From the NCBI GenBank assembly GCA_017469445.1, contig JAFUGK010000001.1, forward strand, positions 1-64,000: a stretch of DNA of 64,000 nucleotides, read 5' to 3'. Both the position numbers and the translations under genes were made by a program. The number at the start of each line of letters is the position of its first letter. Position 1 is the first letter of the stretch. The notes under the pieces are model-generated. The model made no database searches, was not told the DNA's origin, and saw only the letters and a program-made list of their open reading frames with translations. Positions 10,532 to 20,833 of the stretch are shown piece by piece. Source of the DNA: Clostridia bacterium (GTDB lineage Bacteria; Bacillota; Clostridia; TANB77; CAG-508).

Positions 10532-11611
10532 TTATCTTAAAATGAATATATAGCTCTTCTCATATTTAGTTACTATAAAATATGCTTCCTGTTCTGGCTC
10601 TTCTTTAATATAGCAATATATTGGTACTAATGCCTCATCAGATAATTTCAATAATTGAGAAATGTCTTTTACTCTTGTTGCTGTAGCCAAATCGACTTGT
10701 TTTAAGTCTTCTATTTCTACAAGCTTGCTTTCACATGATCTCATTATTCTATTTAGCTCTAATTTGAATTCGTTCTTTATTGTTTTTAATACTTCTGTTC
10801 TCTTTAATATTACTCTTAATAGTAGAATTCCTATTGTCATCACAATAATACTTATAATTACATCTTTCACACTTATATTCCTGCTCTCTTGACCTGCTTC
10901 CTCATATCTTATAGCATCTGATTTTTCATCTTCTGTATTATATGTTATAATTGCTACTTTATCTCCTAATGTTATCTTATAATCATATACATATTGATTC
11001 TTTACTTCTTCTGAATCTACATTTGCAATTGTGTTTACTGTTAACCTTATATATAAGCAAGAATTTGCACTTATTCCCATATCCTGTTTAAAGCCTTTTA
11101 TCATTTCATGATATTTAGAATAATTTACACTTGTAATTTCATTTATTTCAAAGCTCTCGCCATCTATTTCTATTTCATTTGATTCTTTCAATGTTTCAAC
11201 TTTATTCAATATATCATATGTTTTATTGTTTGATGAATAGGTAGCAGAAATTACTGCTTCCAATTTATAATTATACTTTGTAAGTGCTTGTTTGCTTCCT
11301 GTATAATTATAATCAAATTTCATATCTATATTAGAAATCAAATCTGATATATATGTTTGCTCATCTGCTATTTCACTTTCTTTTATATATTTGTTTTCTT
11401 TTAAATTAACGTCTGCACCAACTTTAATGCTGTTAGTATACTTATATAGTTCCTTAATTTCAGGAATTATAGTTGTTTTTGTTGTTAGTGTTTTTATAAG
11501 ATTTCCTGAGCCAAGCGCAATAATACATACAGCAAACAACACCAAGATTGTTCTTGCTGTATTACTAATTCTTATTCTGTTGCTTAATTGTATTTGCTTT
11601 TTCTTCTGCAT
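10532..11611 (-). CDS. DUF5305-type membrane protein
   Basis: About 359 residues with a membrane helix near residue 20-40, a long exported beta-rich domain, a second helix near residue 255, and a cytoplasmic C-terminal part. The layout and the position directly behind a SipW-type signal peptidase match the DUF5305 family, which occurs in such loci in archaea and Firmicutes. Its role may be in assembly or export of the partner proteins (inference). ATG at 11611 or an in-frame TTG at 11638 could start it; neither has an ideal ribosome site. It lies 17 bp before the InlB-repeat gene. Confidence 0.65.
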   Translation of the reverse strand: MQKKKQIQLSNRIRISNTARTILVLFAVCIIALGSGNLIKTLTTKTTIIPEIKELYKYTNSIKVGADVNLKENKYIKESEIADEQTYISDLISNIDMKFDYNYTGSKQALTKYNYKLEAVISATYSSNNKTYDILNKVETLKESNEIEIDGESFEINEITSVNYSKYHEMIKGFKQDMGISANSCLYIRLTVNTIANVDSEEVKNQYVYDYKITLGDKVAIITYNTEDEKSDAIRYEEAGQESRNISVKDVIISIIVMTIGILLLRVILKRTEVLKTIKNEFKLELNRIMRSCESKLVEIEDLKQVDLATATRVKDISQLLKLSDEALVPIYCYIKEEPEQEAYFIVTKYEKSYIFILR

Positions 11612-11647
11612 TTGCTCTTCTATAACTCCTATCTTCAAATTTTATAT

Positions 11648-12811
11648 TTATATATCAGCATTTGTTTGTCTACCACTCAATGAGTCTATTATGATTGTAG
11701 GCCATGCAATATATGGAATCTTAAATATTGCCTTACCTTTTAATTGTTTTTCACTTACTGGATCAAAATCTTTGTCATCATTATTATCTCCTTTTGTTAT
11801 GAAAAATGTTTCCCCATCATTTTGATATTTGTCTATTACTCTATGAATTATAGAATAATTATCTTTATCATATTCTATAATGTCATCTATTTCTACATCA
11901 TTTGCTGTACATTTTTGTATTATCATTAAGTCTCCAACATTTATAGATGGTTCCATACTTCCAGTTGCAATACCTATAGGTTTTACTGGAAATATTCCCA
12001 GTGTAAACCATATTACAAGCACAACTCCTATAACCAATGGTATTGTCCCTTTGGGTTCGATTGGTTTTGAATATTTGTATAAGAAAAATTTATTTGTTGA
12101 AGAAATTTCATATCTACAATACAAAAATAATATTAATGGAAACACTGAATCTACAATGCTTGTAAAAACCCAAGGAGTTTTTGGCCATATTGGTGCTATC
12201 CATTGTACTCCATATATTAGCATTTCATATATTAATGCTGGAATATAATCTGTATACATACATATATATGTTAATAAAATGTTCTTTATAGCACTTGGTA
12301 TTATATTAGCAAATATTAGTTTAAAAACATAATATATATTTAAACTATTTGTTAATGCAATAAAATCAATGTCTTTTAATACAAATACTATTACTATTAA
12401 TGCAAATATCAGCATTTTATCCTTTTTTAAGACATTATTAATTAGTTTATATCTTATATATTCTGTGCCTAAAACCACTAAACCTATTGAACATAGATTA
12501 AGAAGCACACCTTCAAATGTGGCAGAATATGGATTTTTCCCATATGTTAAAAACAATCCTGATATTAATAGTAATATTACATATGTAAGGACAGTAATAA
12601 GTACATATTGTATTGTTGTTTTTTTATATTTGTTATTTCTGTATGGTGATGTTATTGTAAATTTTAATATAATCGCAATTGTTATAAAAAACAAAGGATT
12701 AATTATATATGTATAAAGATTACCTAAAGTTTTTAAATAAAATTGAGAAAACAAAAAGTAAACAAATAAAAATATTAATATAAATATTGTTGTGTTTCTA
12801 TTTTTTTGCAT
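11648..12811 (-). CDS. sipW: SipW-type signal peptidase I, with membrane-rich N-terminus
   Basis: Removes signal peptides of TasA-like proteins at the outer face of the membrane. The C-terminal third holds the catalytic serine motif GIATGSMEPSINVGDL and the ER-type signature IIHRVIDK with His in place of the bacterial Lys, as in SipW and archaeal enzymes, followed by TKGDNND. The first about 250 residues contain seven or more hydrophobic helices, making this 387-residue protein about twice the length of B. subtilis SipW. It sits between the TasA-like gene and DUF5305, its likely substrates and partners. Confidence 0.88.
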   Translation of the reverse strand: MQKNRNTTIFILIFLFVYFLFSQFYLKTLGNLYTYIINPLFFITIAIILKFTITSPYRNNKYKKTTIQYVLITVLTYVILLLISGLFLTYGKNPYSATFEGVLLNLCSIGLVVLGTEYIRYKLINNVLKKDKMLIFALIVIVFVLKDIDFIALTNSLNIYYVFKLIFANIIPSAIKNILLTYICMYTDYIPALIYEMLIYGVQWIAPIWPKTPWVFTSIVDSVFPLILFLYCRYEISSTNKFFLYKYSKPIEPKGTIPLVIGVVLVIWFTLGIFPVKPIGIATGSMEPSINVGDLMIIQKCTANDVEIDDIIEYDKDNYSIIHRVIDKYQNDGETFFITKGDNNDDKDFDPVSEKQLKGKAIFKIPYIAWPTIIIDSLSGRQTNADI

Positions 12812-12836
12812 ATTATTTTTCCTTTCTCAATTTTAT

Positions 12837-12876
12837 TTGATACCTGGGATAAGAAAATTCTTATCCCAATATCAAA
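12837..12876. terminator. Hairpin between TasA-like gene and sipW
   Basis: GGGATAAGAA pairs with TTCTTATCCC over 2 nt, extended by TTTGATA/TATCAAA arms. No long T tract follows, so it may lower rather than stop readthrough into sipW, setting a high ratio of matrix protein to peptidase. Confidence 0.6.
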
Positions 12877-12885
12877 TTATAATTT

Positions 12886-13485
12886 TTAAGCATCTGTATG
12901 TGCAGGTGTACCAGTAAAGGCTGTCATATCTTGTTCATATGTAATTGTAAATGTAAATGAATATGAATTATCGTTTTCTCCATCTTTTGTTGGATCAAGC
13001 TCTGTAACTTCTGGATCCCACATTACTGTAAAATCAACAGAGCATGTTCCATTTGCTTGTAATGTAGGGTGATTTGTAGTTATTTGGTCTAATCCAGAAA
13101 TTACTATTGCATTACCATTTCCTGGTGGTGTTGGTGTTGTCACTCCTGTAATTTTTACAGGTATTGTACCAGCATTTGTTATTACTGCATGAATTTGTGC
13201 TCCTGCTCCTGGATATGCTAAATCTTCTACAGTAACTGTTAATTCGTCAGCCACTGCATCTGTTTCACCTGATTGATTACCAATTTCAGCTGTAGCTGTA
13301 CATCCTACTTTGCTTGCTACGTTAGCGCTTGTAAATTTTACATCAAATCTACTATCTATATTTGCTGTACCTGTAATAGTTAATGTGTCTGTAAATACAG
13401 CATATCCTACTGCTAGCGCTAATAATAATACTACTAATAGTATCATTAAAAATTTTTTCTTGCTTTCTTTTTTTGTTTTTGTCAT
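12886..13485 (-). CDS. TasA/camelysin-like secreted protein
   Basis: 199 residues with a SipW-dependent signal (Lys-rich start, LLVVLLLALAVGYAVF, then TDTLTITGTANIDSRF) and a mature all-beta domain. Such proteins form biofilm fibres or act as surface proteases in Bacillus; here the fibre role is inferred from family and neighbours. First gene of the locus, with a good AGGAGG site. Two Cys are present in the mature part. It is native in codon use. Confidence 0.8.
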   Translation of the reverse strand: MTKTKKESKKKFLMILLVVLLLALAVGYAVFTDTLTITGTANIDSRFDVKFTSANVASKVGCTATAEIGNQSGETDAVADELTVTVEDLAYPGAGAQIHAVITNAGTIPVKITGVTTPTPPGNGNAIVISGLDQITTNHPTLQANGTCSVDFTVMWDPEVTELDPTKDGENDNSYSFTFTITYEQDMTAFTGTPAHTDA

Positions 13486-13590
13486 TTTTTATTACCTCCT
13501 ATTTTTATATTTTTTATATTTTATGACAAATAATTTTTTTTACTTTTTACACCTCCTAGTTTTATCATTATTTTAATTTTAATAACTAAA

Positions 13591-14496
13591 TTATACTGTT
13601 AATGGCTTTATTTCATACCATATTTTAAAATATGAATAATCCTCTATTCTGTTTTCTTGCAAACACTTTACGTACTCTTCTAACTGTTTCTTTGATTTTA
13701 CTGCCGCAATAATATATGGGTTTATTTCTGATTTAAACATAAACTCTTTTGCATAATTTAAAGATTCAAATATCGGCATCATTTCTTTTGTCCTACATAA
13801 GTAATATGCCTCCTTAAATCTTGATAAAATTGGATGTTTATTAAGCAAAGAAATATTTACCATAAATTCTTTTGTGATTACATCTTGAACTGTTTTATAA
13901 TCATTAGGATATTCTCTCATGAAATCCTCAACTTCTTTTTTGGTATAAGGCAATTCTACTCTTTTCTCACAAATTTTTAAAACCAAATTATCTTTCAAAT
14001 TTTCTAGTGTCAAATTATAAAAGCTATTATCAACTTCTATTGAATCATCAAAAGAAAACTGATTATTTAGAAAATTATCTATAATTAAATAATGCTTTTC
14101 ATGATCTTGTTTTATTTTTCCCTCAAAAGTTTTTAAATTATCTATTCTTTGTATTAATTCATTTTCTAATTCTTGATTATTTATATTATTCTCATATTGT
14201 TCAAGCAAATCTTTAGAAATATCTTCTATGCTTGCATACTGGCATTGTAATTCATCTAAATTTTTACGAACAAATTCGATGCTTTCCAAAACGCCTTCAT
14301 ATGTTTTTTCATATTCCCTTAATGGTTTAGGATTATTTCCTATTGCTTCTTTAGTTGTTTCTATGTTTTTTTCAATAGTTTCTTTTTTTGATTCAAGCAT
14401 TGCTTTTTCATTATCTAGATTTGATTTTTCGCTATATACACTATCTAAAAGCATATTAACATTTTCTTTATCAATGCTAGTTAGGCTATTTATCAT
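13591..14496 (-). CDS. Unassigned coiled-coil protein
   Basis: 301 residues, soluble, no signal peptide. Residues about 15-150 are predicted coiled coil (Glu/Lys-rich, SYSEKSNLDNEKAML style heptads); the C-terminal half is alpha-helical and more globular. ATG with GAGAG upstream. It does not match a family I know. Alone between the TasA-type locus and greA. Confidence 0.6.
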   Translation of the reverse strand: MINSLTSIDKENVNMLLDSVYSEKSNLDNEKAMLESKKETIEKNIETTKEAIGNNPKPLREYEKTYEGVLESIEFVRKNLDELQCQYASIEDISKDLLEQYENNINNQELENELIQRIDNLKTFEGKIKQDHEKHYLIIDNFLNNQFSFDDSIEVDNSFYNLTLENLKDNLVLKICEKRVELPYTKKEVEDFMREYPNDYKTVQDVITKEFMVNISLLNKHPILSRFKEAYYLCRTKEMMPIFESLNYAKEFMFKSEINPYIIAAVKSKKQLEEYVKCLQENRIEDYSYFKIWYEIKPLTV

Positions 14497-14626
14497 AAGT
14501 ATGTTTCTCTCCTTCCAATATGGGCATTAAATACAATATTATTATCACATTTTTTAAAGGCAAATTCAATATATGTTACAAGATTGTAATATAAATGTAA
14601 AATACCTGTAATAAGCTAAAAATAGC

Positions 14627-14684
14627 AAAAAAATTAGCTCATTTTAAAATGGCTTTATACCACTTAAAATGAGCTAATTTTTTT
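14627..14684. terminator. Terminator downstream of greA
   Basis: Long arms (core TTAGCTCATTTTAA and complement) with A and T tracts at both ends; active on the minus strand behind greA. Confidence 0.85.
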
Positions 14685-14690
14685 ACAATC

Positions 14691-15167
14691 CTATTTAGCT
14701 ATGCTTAATACTTTATATTTCATGATTCCAGCTGGTACATTTACTTCTACTACCTGATTTTTCTTTGCACCAAGTAATGCTGCTCCTATTGGTGATTCGT
14801 TAGATATTTTGTTTTGTGATAAATCTACTTCTGTTGATCCTACTATTGTATATTCTAATTCCTCATCAAATTCCATATCTAATACTTTTATTTTATTTCC
14901 AACTTGAACAGTTTTTGTGTCTATTTCAGACTCATCTATTATTTTTGCATATCTCAATTTATTCTCAAGTTCTGCTATTTTTATCTCATTTGCTGCTTGT
15001 GCATTTTTTGCTTCATCATATTCAGAGTTTTCAGATAAATCTCCAAATCCTAATGCAACTCTTATTCTTTCAGAAATCTCACTTCTTTTTTCTGTTTTTA
15101 GATATTCTAATTCTTTTTCTAAATTATCATATCCTTCTTGTGTTAATAATACTTCTTTATCATCCAT
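14691..15167 (-). CDS. greA: Transcription elongation factor GreA
   Basis: Rescues backtracked RNA polymerase by stimulating transcript cleavage. 158 residues, usual size. The N-terminal antiparallel coiled coil has the acidic tip in [13 protein letters not shown], and the C-terminal FKBP-like domain has [11 protein letters not shown]. Good AGGAG before the ATG. Terminator directly behind. Confidence 0.97.
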   Translation of the reverse strand: MDDKEVLLTQEGYDNLEKELEYLKTEKRSEISERIRVALGFGDLSENSEYDEAKNAQAANEIKIAELENKLRYAKIIDESEIDTKTVQVGNKIKVLDMEFDEELEYTIVGSTEVDLSQNKISNESPIGAALLGAKKNQVVEVNVPAGIMKYKVLSIAK

Positions 15168-15215
15168 TTTCTTGTCTCCTCCATTATGGGTTTTAAAAAA
15201 TAACTATCTAATATA

Positions 15216-16082
15216 TTAGTCGAATATTTTTGTTTTGTCAATAGTTTTTACATAAATTTTACATTTTTCTTCAAATTCTTTATCGTTTATAATTCCACTA
15301 TTTCCAACTAATGAATCTATGTAAATATAATCTTTATTAATTTTCTTTTGTGCCACTTCAAAATCTAAATAATATATTGAGGCTTCATAAAGCTCTTTTG
15401 CCTCAAAATCATAATATATATTTTCTCTTGCAAATTGTAATTTATAGTTTACAGGTATTCTAAGGTTCACATCATTAACAGTTATTCCATTAAATCTTTT
15501 ACTTCTTATTTTTGTGCCACCTTGCATATTTATAATGATTGCATTAGAATTAATTGTATATTTGTTCAAACTTTCTTCTGAAAAATCCATATTTATAATT
15601 ATATTTTCTTTTGCTAGTCCTTTTCTTTTATTATTTGTTATTCTCAGCAAAATCCCCATAATTTCTTGCATTTTTTCTTCTAATGCTTTAAATTTTTCTT
15701 CATTATTAGTTACTAATTTTATTGTTTTTACATTTTCTGCAAGATTTAATATAATTTTTAAATTTCTAGCCTTATTATTATTTACAAGTACAGTTATATC
15801 TAATTGGTTTATTTCTAATTTCATTACTTTTGATATGTATTCTAGAATTTTTAATATCATATTTTCTTTAATTATTTTTCCATTAAGGATATTAATATTC
15901 GCCTTATATATACTTTCTTGAATTCCTTCAATATTTTTAAGTGAATTGGATAAAACTACCCAATCCACATTGTTATCATACAGTATTTTATTTAGATATG
16001 GCATAAATTTAATTATTTTATTATTTGAATACATTGGAATAATTATTATGTAGTTTTCACCAACTTTTTTAATTGTAAACAC
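15216..16082 (-). CDS. Unassigned soluble protein
   Basis: 288 residues, rich in Ile, Asn and Lys, without signal or membrane helices. It has an alternating alpha/beta pattern (IIIIPM, WVVLS, LDITVLVNN, KTIKLVTNN, AIIINM), compatible with a Rossmann-like fold. No catalytic motif was recognised. It ends 48 bp before greA. Confidence 0.55.
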   Translation of the reverse strand: MFTIKKVGENYIIIIPMYSNNKIIKFMPYLNKILYDNNVDWVVLSNSLKNIEGIQESIYKANINILNGKIIKENMILKILEYISKVMKLEINQLDITVLVNNNKARNLKIILNLAENVKTIKLVTNNEEKFKALEEKMQEIMGILLRITNNKRKGLAKENIIINMDFSEESLNKYTINSNAIIINMQGGTKIRSKRFNGITVNDVNLRIPVNYKLQFARENIYYDFEAKELYEASIYYLDFEVAQKKINKDYIYIDSLVGNSGIINDKEFEEKCKIYVKTIDKTKIFD

Positions 16083-16190
16083 CTTAAATAATCTTTTATA
16101 TAGATATATTATCCATTTGAAAAAATATGGTAGATTCTGCCACTTCTTGTTTATTATTTCATCTATATAATTAATACCCTTTATAAAACA

Positions 16191-16249
16191 AATATTTATA
16201 GTACCGCCCCCTGTTTTAATAATTATATGAGGCTAGTACTATAAATATT
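16191..16249 (-). terminator. Hairpin downstream of aspS
   Basis: AATATTTATAGTAC and its exact complement flank a 31-nt loop, 8 bp beyond the aspS stop. The loop is long, so strength is uncertain. Confidence 0.5.
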
Positions 16250-16256
16250 ACAAAAA

Positions 16257-18020
16257 TTATTTATCTTCTTCTACAACTTTAATATGAACTTCTTCTAATT
16301 GTTCATCTGTAACTCTTCCAGGTGCTCCCATTAACAAATCTTCTGCTTTGCTATTCATTGGGAATGCAATTACTTCTCTAATATTATCTACATCTTTAAG
16401 CATCATTAAGATTCTATCTATTCCTGGTGCTATACCTGCATGTGGTGGTGCTCCATAATGAAAAGCATTAAATAAAGCTGGGAATTTTTCTTCTATTGTT
16501 TTCTTATCATATCCTGCTATTTCAAATGCTTTTATCATTATTTCTGGATCATGGTTTCTAACTGCACCTGATGATAATTCTATTCCATTACATACTATAT
16601 CATATTGATATGCAAGTATATCTAATGGTTCTTTATTATTTAATGCATCTAATCCACCTTGTGGCATTGAGAATGGATTATGGCAAAAATCTATTTTTCC
16701 TTCATCAGATAGTTCATACATTGGAAAATCTACTATCCAGCAGAATCTATATATATCTTTTTCTAGTATGCCTAATCTTATTCCTAATTCTGTTCTAATT
16801 TGACCTGCTAATTTTTCTACTATTCCATGTTGTTCTGCTATAAAGAATATTGCATCACCTGGATTAGCAGAAATTTGTGTAAGCATTTTTTCTGTCGCTT
16901 CTTCATTTATAAATTTAGCTATTGGCCCTTGAAGTGTTCTATCTTCATTTACCTTAAGCCATGCTAATCCTTTTGCTTTACATTCTTCTACAGCAAACTC
17001 TGTCATTCCTTCAAAGAAGCTCCTTGATTGTTCTGCTCCATTTGGAACTACTATTACTCTTACAATTTTTCCTGCAAACGCTTTAAAATCTGTGTTTTCA
17101 AATATATTTGTTATATCTTGTATTATAAGTGGATTTCTTAAGTCTGGTTTATCTGAACCGTATTTTTCCATTGCTTCTCTATATGGTATTCTTGGGAATG
17201 GATAATCTCCAACTTTAATATTAGAAAATTCTTTAAATACATTGTACATAACTTCTTCTATTACACTAAATACATCTTCTTGTGTAGCAAAAGCCATTTC
17301 CATATCTAATTGATAGAATTCACCTGGTGCTCTATCTGCTCTAGCATCTTCATCTCTAAAGCATGGTGCTATTTGAAAATATTTATCTATTCCAGATACC
17401 ATTAGTAATTGTTTAAATTGTTGTGGTGCTTGTGGAAGTGCATAAAATTTACCTGGATGTACTCTACTTGGTACTAAATAATCTCTAGCCCCTTCTGGAG
17501 ATGAGCTTGTTAATATTGGTGTTTGCACTTCTAAAAAGCCTCTTTCTATCATTTGACTTCTAATGTATTGTAATACTTTTGCTCTTAATATTAAATTTTC
17601 TTTTAACCTATCATTTCTTAAATCTAAAAATCTATATTGTAATCTTAAATCTTCCCTTACCTCTTTATCTGTATTTACTTCAAATGGTAAGTTCTTCAAT
17701 CTTTTACCTAATATGTTTATTTCTTCAGCAAATAATTCTACTTCACCTGTTGCAATGTTTTTATTTATTGTTTCTTCATCTCTTTTTCTTACTATTCCAA
17801 GTACGCTTATTGTAGATTCGTTTGGAATTCTACTTGCCATGTCTACTAATTCTTCATTACCAGATGCAACAACTTGTGTTATTCCATATTGATCTCTTAA
17901 ATCAATAAATACTACTCCTCCTAAATCTCTTACTGTTTCTACCCAACCTGCTAACTTTATTTTTTGTCCAACATGCTCTAATCTAATATCAGAACATTTA
18001 TGTGTTCTATACTCATGCAT
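16257..18020 (-). CDS. aspS: Aspartyl-tRNA synthetase
   Basis: Charges tRNA-Asp (or Asp and Asn). 587 residues: N-terminal OB anticodon domain (HVGQKIKLAGWVE), class II core with motif 2 (FRDEDARADRAPGEFYQLD), bacterial GAD insert in the middle, and motif 3 (GIAPGIDRILMML). ATG 18020 (MHEYRTHKC, the usual start) and GTG 18029 are both possible; AGGAAGG lies 4 bases before the GTG and 13 before the ATG. Confidence 0.97.
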   Translation of the reverse strand: MHEYRTHKCSDIRLEHVGQKIKLAGWVETVRDLGGVVFIDLRDQYGITQVVASGNEELVDMASRIPNESTISVLGIVRKRDEETINKNIATGEVELFAEEINILGKRLKNLPFEVNTDKEVREDLRLQYRFLDLRNDRLKENLILRAKVLQYIRSQMIERGFLEVQTPILTSSSPEGARDYLVPSRVHPGKFYALPQAPQQFKQLLMVSGIDKYFQIAPCFRDEDARADRAPGEFYQLDMEMAFATQEDVFSVIEEVMYNVFKEFSNIKVGDYPFPRIPYREAMEKYGSDKPDLRNPLIIQDITNIFENTDFKAFAGKIVRVIVVPNGAEQSRSFFEGMTEFAVEECKAKGLAWLKVNEDRTLQGPIAKFINEEATEKMLTQISANPGDAIFFIAEQHGIVEKLAGQIRTELGIRLGILEKDIYRFCWIVDFPMYELSDEGKIDFCHNPFSMPQGGLDALNNKEPLDILAYQYDIVCNGIELSSGAVRNHDPEIMIKAFEIAGYDKKTIEEKFPALFNAFHYGAPPHAGIAPGIDRILMMLKDVDNIREVIAFPMNSKAEDLLMGAPGRVTDEQLEEVHIKVVEEDK

Positions 18021-18042
18021 TATTCTCACTTTTCCTTCCTAA

Positions 18043-19749
18043 TTATTTATTCTCAAACATCATTTCATTAACCATATCCCATAGGTTTGCATCTTCCATT
18101 CCTTTTGCCCAGAAAGATATTCCTGCTAGATTTTTTTCCTGAGTTAATAATATCTTTTCTTTTACAGATTGTAAATCTTCAATCCACATTTTACAAGTAT
18201 TATTTCCCTGTTTATATTCTATATAGTTTTGTCTTGTTGTTTCATCCCAAACTTTTTCGCCTTTTCCTTTAATTTGTCTCTCAACATTTCCCATATTAAC
18301 TGTACTTGTATTTACTATTTCACCAGAAGAATTTTCTGTCCATAATCTTGTATATAAAGGTATCGCCAAAATCAACTTTTCTGCTGCTACTCCTTCTTGC
18401 CCTAAAAATTTGTTTACATTTGCCTTAACCCAATTATATCCTGCAACTGAGCCTGCTTTTGTGCTACTTGCGTTATGTTGATCATATGCCATAAATACTA
18501 AATAATCTGAATTATCTGCTAAAGCATCTCTGTCATAACATAAAGACCAATTATCTCCTCCATCTGGAGCAGTAACATCTACAGATAAGCACATTCCTAA
18601 ATCTTTTAATCTAGGGCTTAGTTCTATAACAAATCTTGTAAACATGTCTTTATCTTCTTTGTATATATTCTCCATATCTAAGTTTATTCCATCTAAACCA
18701 TATCTAACAGCCAAGTCTACAATACTTTCTATTGTTCTTTGTCTTAACTTATAGTCATTTATTATTTCACTTATAGTTTCTATCATAGATTCATTTGAAA
18801 ATTTTGCCCATACTTTATAATTATTTGCTTTTGCCCATTCTATATATTTTTTACCACTTTCTCCAACCTTATCTAAAATTTCTCCCTTACCTAGTTTCTT
18901 AAGTTCAAAAAAAGATGGAGACACAACATTAATTCCTGGAATTGTTGTTCCTGTTCTATTAGGAGCCTCTTTATATGTTGAATAATAATCCCAAACCATG
19001 CTTACTTTTTCAAGTTGCTTTTCCTTTTCCATGTTTTGCCTTACTATTTTTTCATTTTGTAATTTGTCAGTTTTTACATATCCAATTTTTCCACTGGCTG
19101 TTCTAACTCTTGTCCAGCCATTTTGCAATTTAGAAACAATTACAAGTTGCTCACCTTGTTTTACTTTATCTATAGTTCTTGAAAGTATTTTTGTTTTTAG
19201 CTTTACACTCAAGTTTTTAGATGCTTCTGCTTTTATTTGTTCTCTATTTAGTGAATCTATTAAAACTATGTTTGTAGCTTCTATATATTGTATTTCAACA
19301 TTATATATATCCTTCATTTCAGAAAATGGTAAATATGCTACATCATCTTTTATAATTATTGTTCCTGCAATAGGAGTATTTATACCATTTACTTCCATTT
19401 TATATTCGCCAATAGCTAATGTTGCAACCTTTGTATCTGAAGTTGTTATATATTGATTATATTTAGCATCATAGTATAAATCTGTATCAAAAAATCTTGA
19501 AACATCATCCTTTGATAAATAAATTACTCCATTTTCTATAAATATATCATTTGATAGTCTGTCTGAGCTTGTTAAATTTTTATTATTAATTATTAAGTGA
19601 ATTTTTCCATCATCAAGTTCATCTTTTTCAAAGTTTGGTGCTATTGCAAATGCTGCAGCAGCTAACGCTAATGCAATTAGCACTATTATAATGTTTCTTA
19701 TGAATTTCTTTTTATTAATTTTTAATCCATTTTTTTCTTCTTTTCCCAT
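18043..19749 (-). CDS. Membrane-anchored SH3-GH18 glycoside hydrolase
   Basis: 568 residues. Order: N-terminal membrane anchor (about 17-35), copper-amine-oxidase-N-like region (about 45-165), bacterial SH3 domain (about 175-225, ending GWTRVRTASGKIGYVK), then a GH18 barrel with catalytic DGINLDMEN near residue 365 and FMAYDQHN on the later strand. It resembles YaaH-type spore or wall glucosaminidases. Expected to act outside the membrane on peptidoglycan or chitin-like polymers. Starts with ATG after GGAGAG; 13 bp ahead of aspS. Confidence 0.88.
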   Translation of the reverse strand: MGKEEKNGLKINKKKFIRNIIIVLIALALAAAAFAIAPNFEKDELDDGKIHLIINNKNLTSSDRLSNDIFIENGVIYLSKDDVSRFFDTDLYYDAKYNQYITTSDTKVATLAIGEYKMEVNGINTPIAGTIIIKDDVAYLPFSEMKDIYNVEIQYIEATNIVLIDSLNREQIKAEASKNLSVKLKTKILSRTIDKVKQGEQLVIVSKLQNGWTRVRTASGKIGYVKTDKLQNEKIVRQNMEKEKQLEKVSMVWDYYSTYKEAPNRTGTTIPGINVVSPSFFELKKLGKGEILDKVGESGKKYIEWAKANNYKVWAKFSNESMIETISEIINDYKLRQRTIESIVDLAVRYGLDGINLDMENIYKEDKDMFTRFVIELSPRLKDLGMCLSVDVTAPDGGDNWSLCYDRDALADNSDYLVFMAYDQHNASSTKAGSVAGYNWVKANVNKFLGQEGVAAEKLILAIPLYTRLWTENSSGEIVNTSTVNMGNVERQIKGKGEKVWDETTRQNYIEYKQGNNTCKMWIEDLQSVKEKILLTQEKNLAGISFWAKGMEDANLWDMVNEMMFENK

Positions 19750-19880
19750 ACTTCTCTCCTAACTATTATATTGTTTATAACTATATCACAAAAGGGCTTT
19801 GTTTTCAATGTTTTTTGACAAAATATTCTAATTAAGTTAAAATATCTTTATTACTATAAAAATTAGATCATTTTTAAATA

Positions 19881-20002
19881 TGACATCACTAACTCATAAG
19901 CAGGGGATGTACATTAACCGTGGAACATTTCTTAACACTATAGAAGTGACTATAGGTAAAGAAGTGTCCTAGGGCAACGACCATAGGAAAAGATGCGTCC
20001 CC
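19881..20002. repeat. GGGGAC-type intergenic element, member 1
   Basis: Shares blocks with the reverse complements of 35635-35708 and 49985-50060: TGACAT, CATAAG, GGGGATGTA and AAAGATGCGTCCCC. It is the longest member (122 bp) and has inverted ends GGGGATGT/GCGTCCCC. It ends 26 bp before the ylmH start. Confidence 0.65.
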
Positions 20003-20028
20003 TTACATTAAAATAAGGAGATGAGATT

Positions 20029-20833
20029 TTGAATAAATCAGATATACTTTTAAAATATTCAAATCAAGATGATAAATTACTAATTTCAAAAATCTTAGAT
20101 AAAATTAAATTTTGTGAAACAAGAAATAGAATTACAAATACCAATTTTTTAGATATACGCGAGCAAAGTTTAGTTCAAAAACTACTTTCTATTATAAAAT
20201 TTAATAACTACATTGAATATGGTGGTTTTGAAAATGCAGAAAGAAAATGCTTTATATTTTATCCAGATAAATTTGATAAAGAATTTGTTATAAAAAAAAT
20301 AGAAGATTATATTTCATGTATTAGAATTCATTTGCCAAAAGAATTATACAATACTTATACTCATAAAAATTATTTACGGAGGCATAATGAAATTAGGAAT
20401 TGAACGTGAAAAAATTGGAGATATATTAGTTGCTGAAGATGGTGTAGATATCGTAGTTTGCACTGATATTGTTAATTCTTTGTTTTCTCTTCTTCCTACT
20501 TTAACTCGATTTAGTAAATCAAAATTTAATATTATTACTCTGTCTAATATGAGAATTCCTAAAACTAATACAGAAAAGATGGAAATTATAATTCCATCTT
20601 TAAGGATAGATTCTATAGTTTCAGAGCTTGTTCATTCTTCTAGAGCAAAAGCATTAGAATTAATAAACTCAGAAAGAGTTTTTGTAAATTTTGAGATTAT
20701 AACCAAATCTTCTAAATTTATAAATTATGGAGATATCATAACTATTAGGGGAAAAGGTAGATTTAAAATCGAATCTTTAATATCTTCTACAAAAAGTGGA
20801 AACATAAAAATAGAAGTGTCTAAATATATTTAG
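20029..20833 (+). CDS. ylmH: YlmH-type S4-domain RNA-binding protein, needs +1 frameshift
   Basis: 267 residues after the shift, the family length. The first frame gives the N-terminal domain and reaches THKNYL; the second gives MKLGIEREKIGDI, and a C-terminal S4 RNA-binding domain (about residues 185-240). Skipping C20377 joins them as NYLGGIMKLGIEREKIGDI, the expected YlmH sequence. The family is linked to cell division and ribosome rescue. Start is TTG 20029 after AAGGAG. The apparent ATG at 20387 preceded by CGGAGG mimics a second gene, but only half a protein would result. Confidence 0.9.
20374..20380 (+). other. Recoding site: TTA C GGA in ylmH
   Basis: Zero frame TTA CGG AGG CAT; skipping C20377 gives TTA GGA GGC ATA ATG (Leu-Gly-Gly-Ile-Met). 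Confidence 0.85.

Noticed and set aside
20387..20833. Separate S4-domain gene starting at ATG 20387
   Set aside because: The product would be the C-terminal half of YlmH; the shift gives the complete protein.
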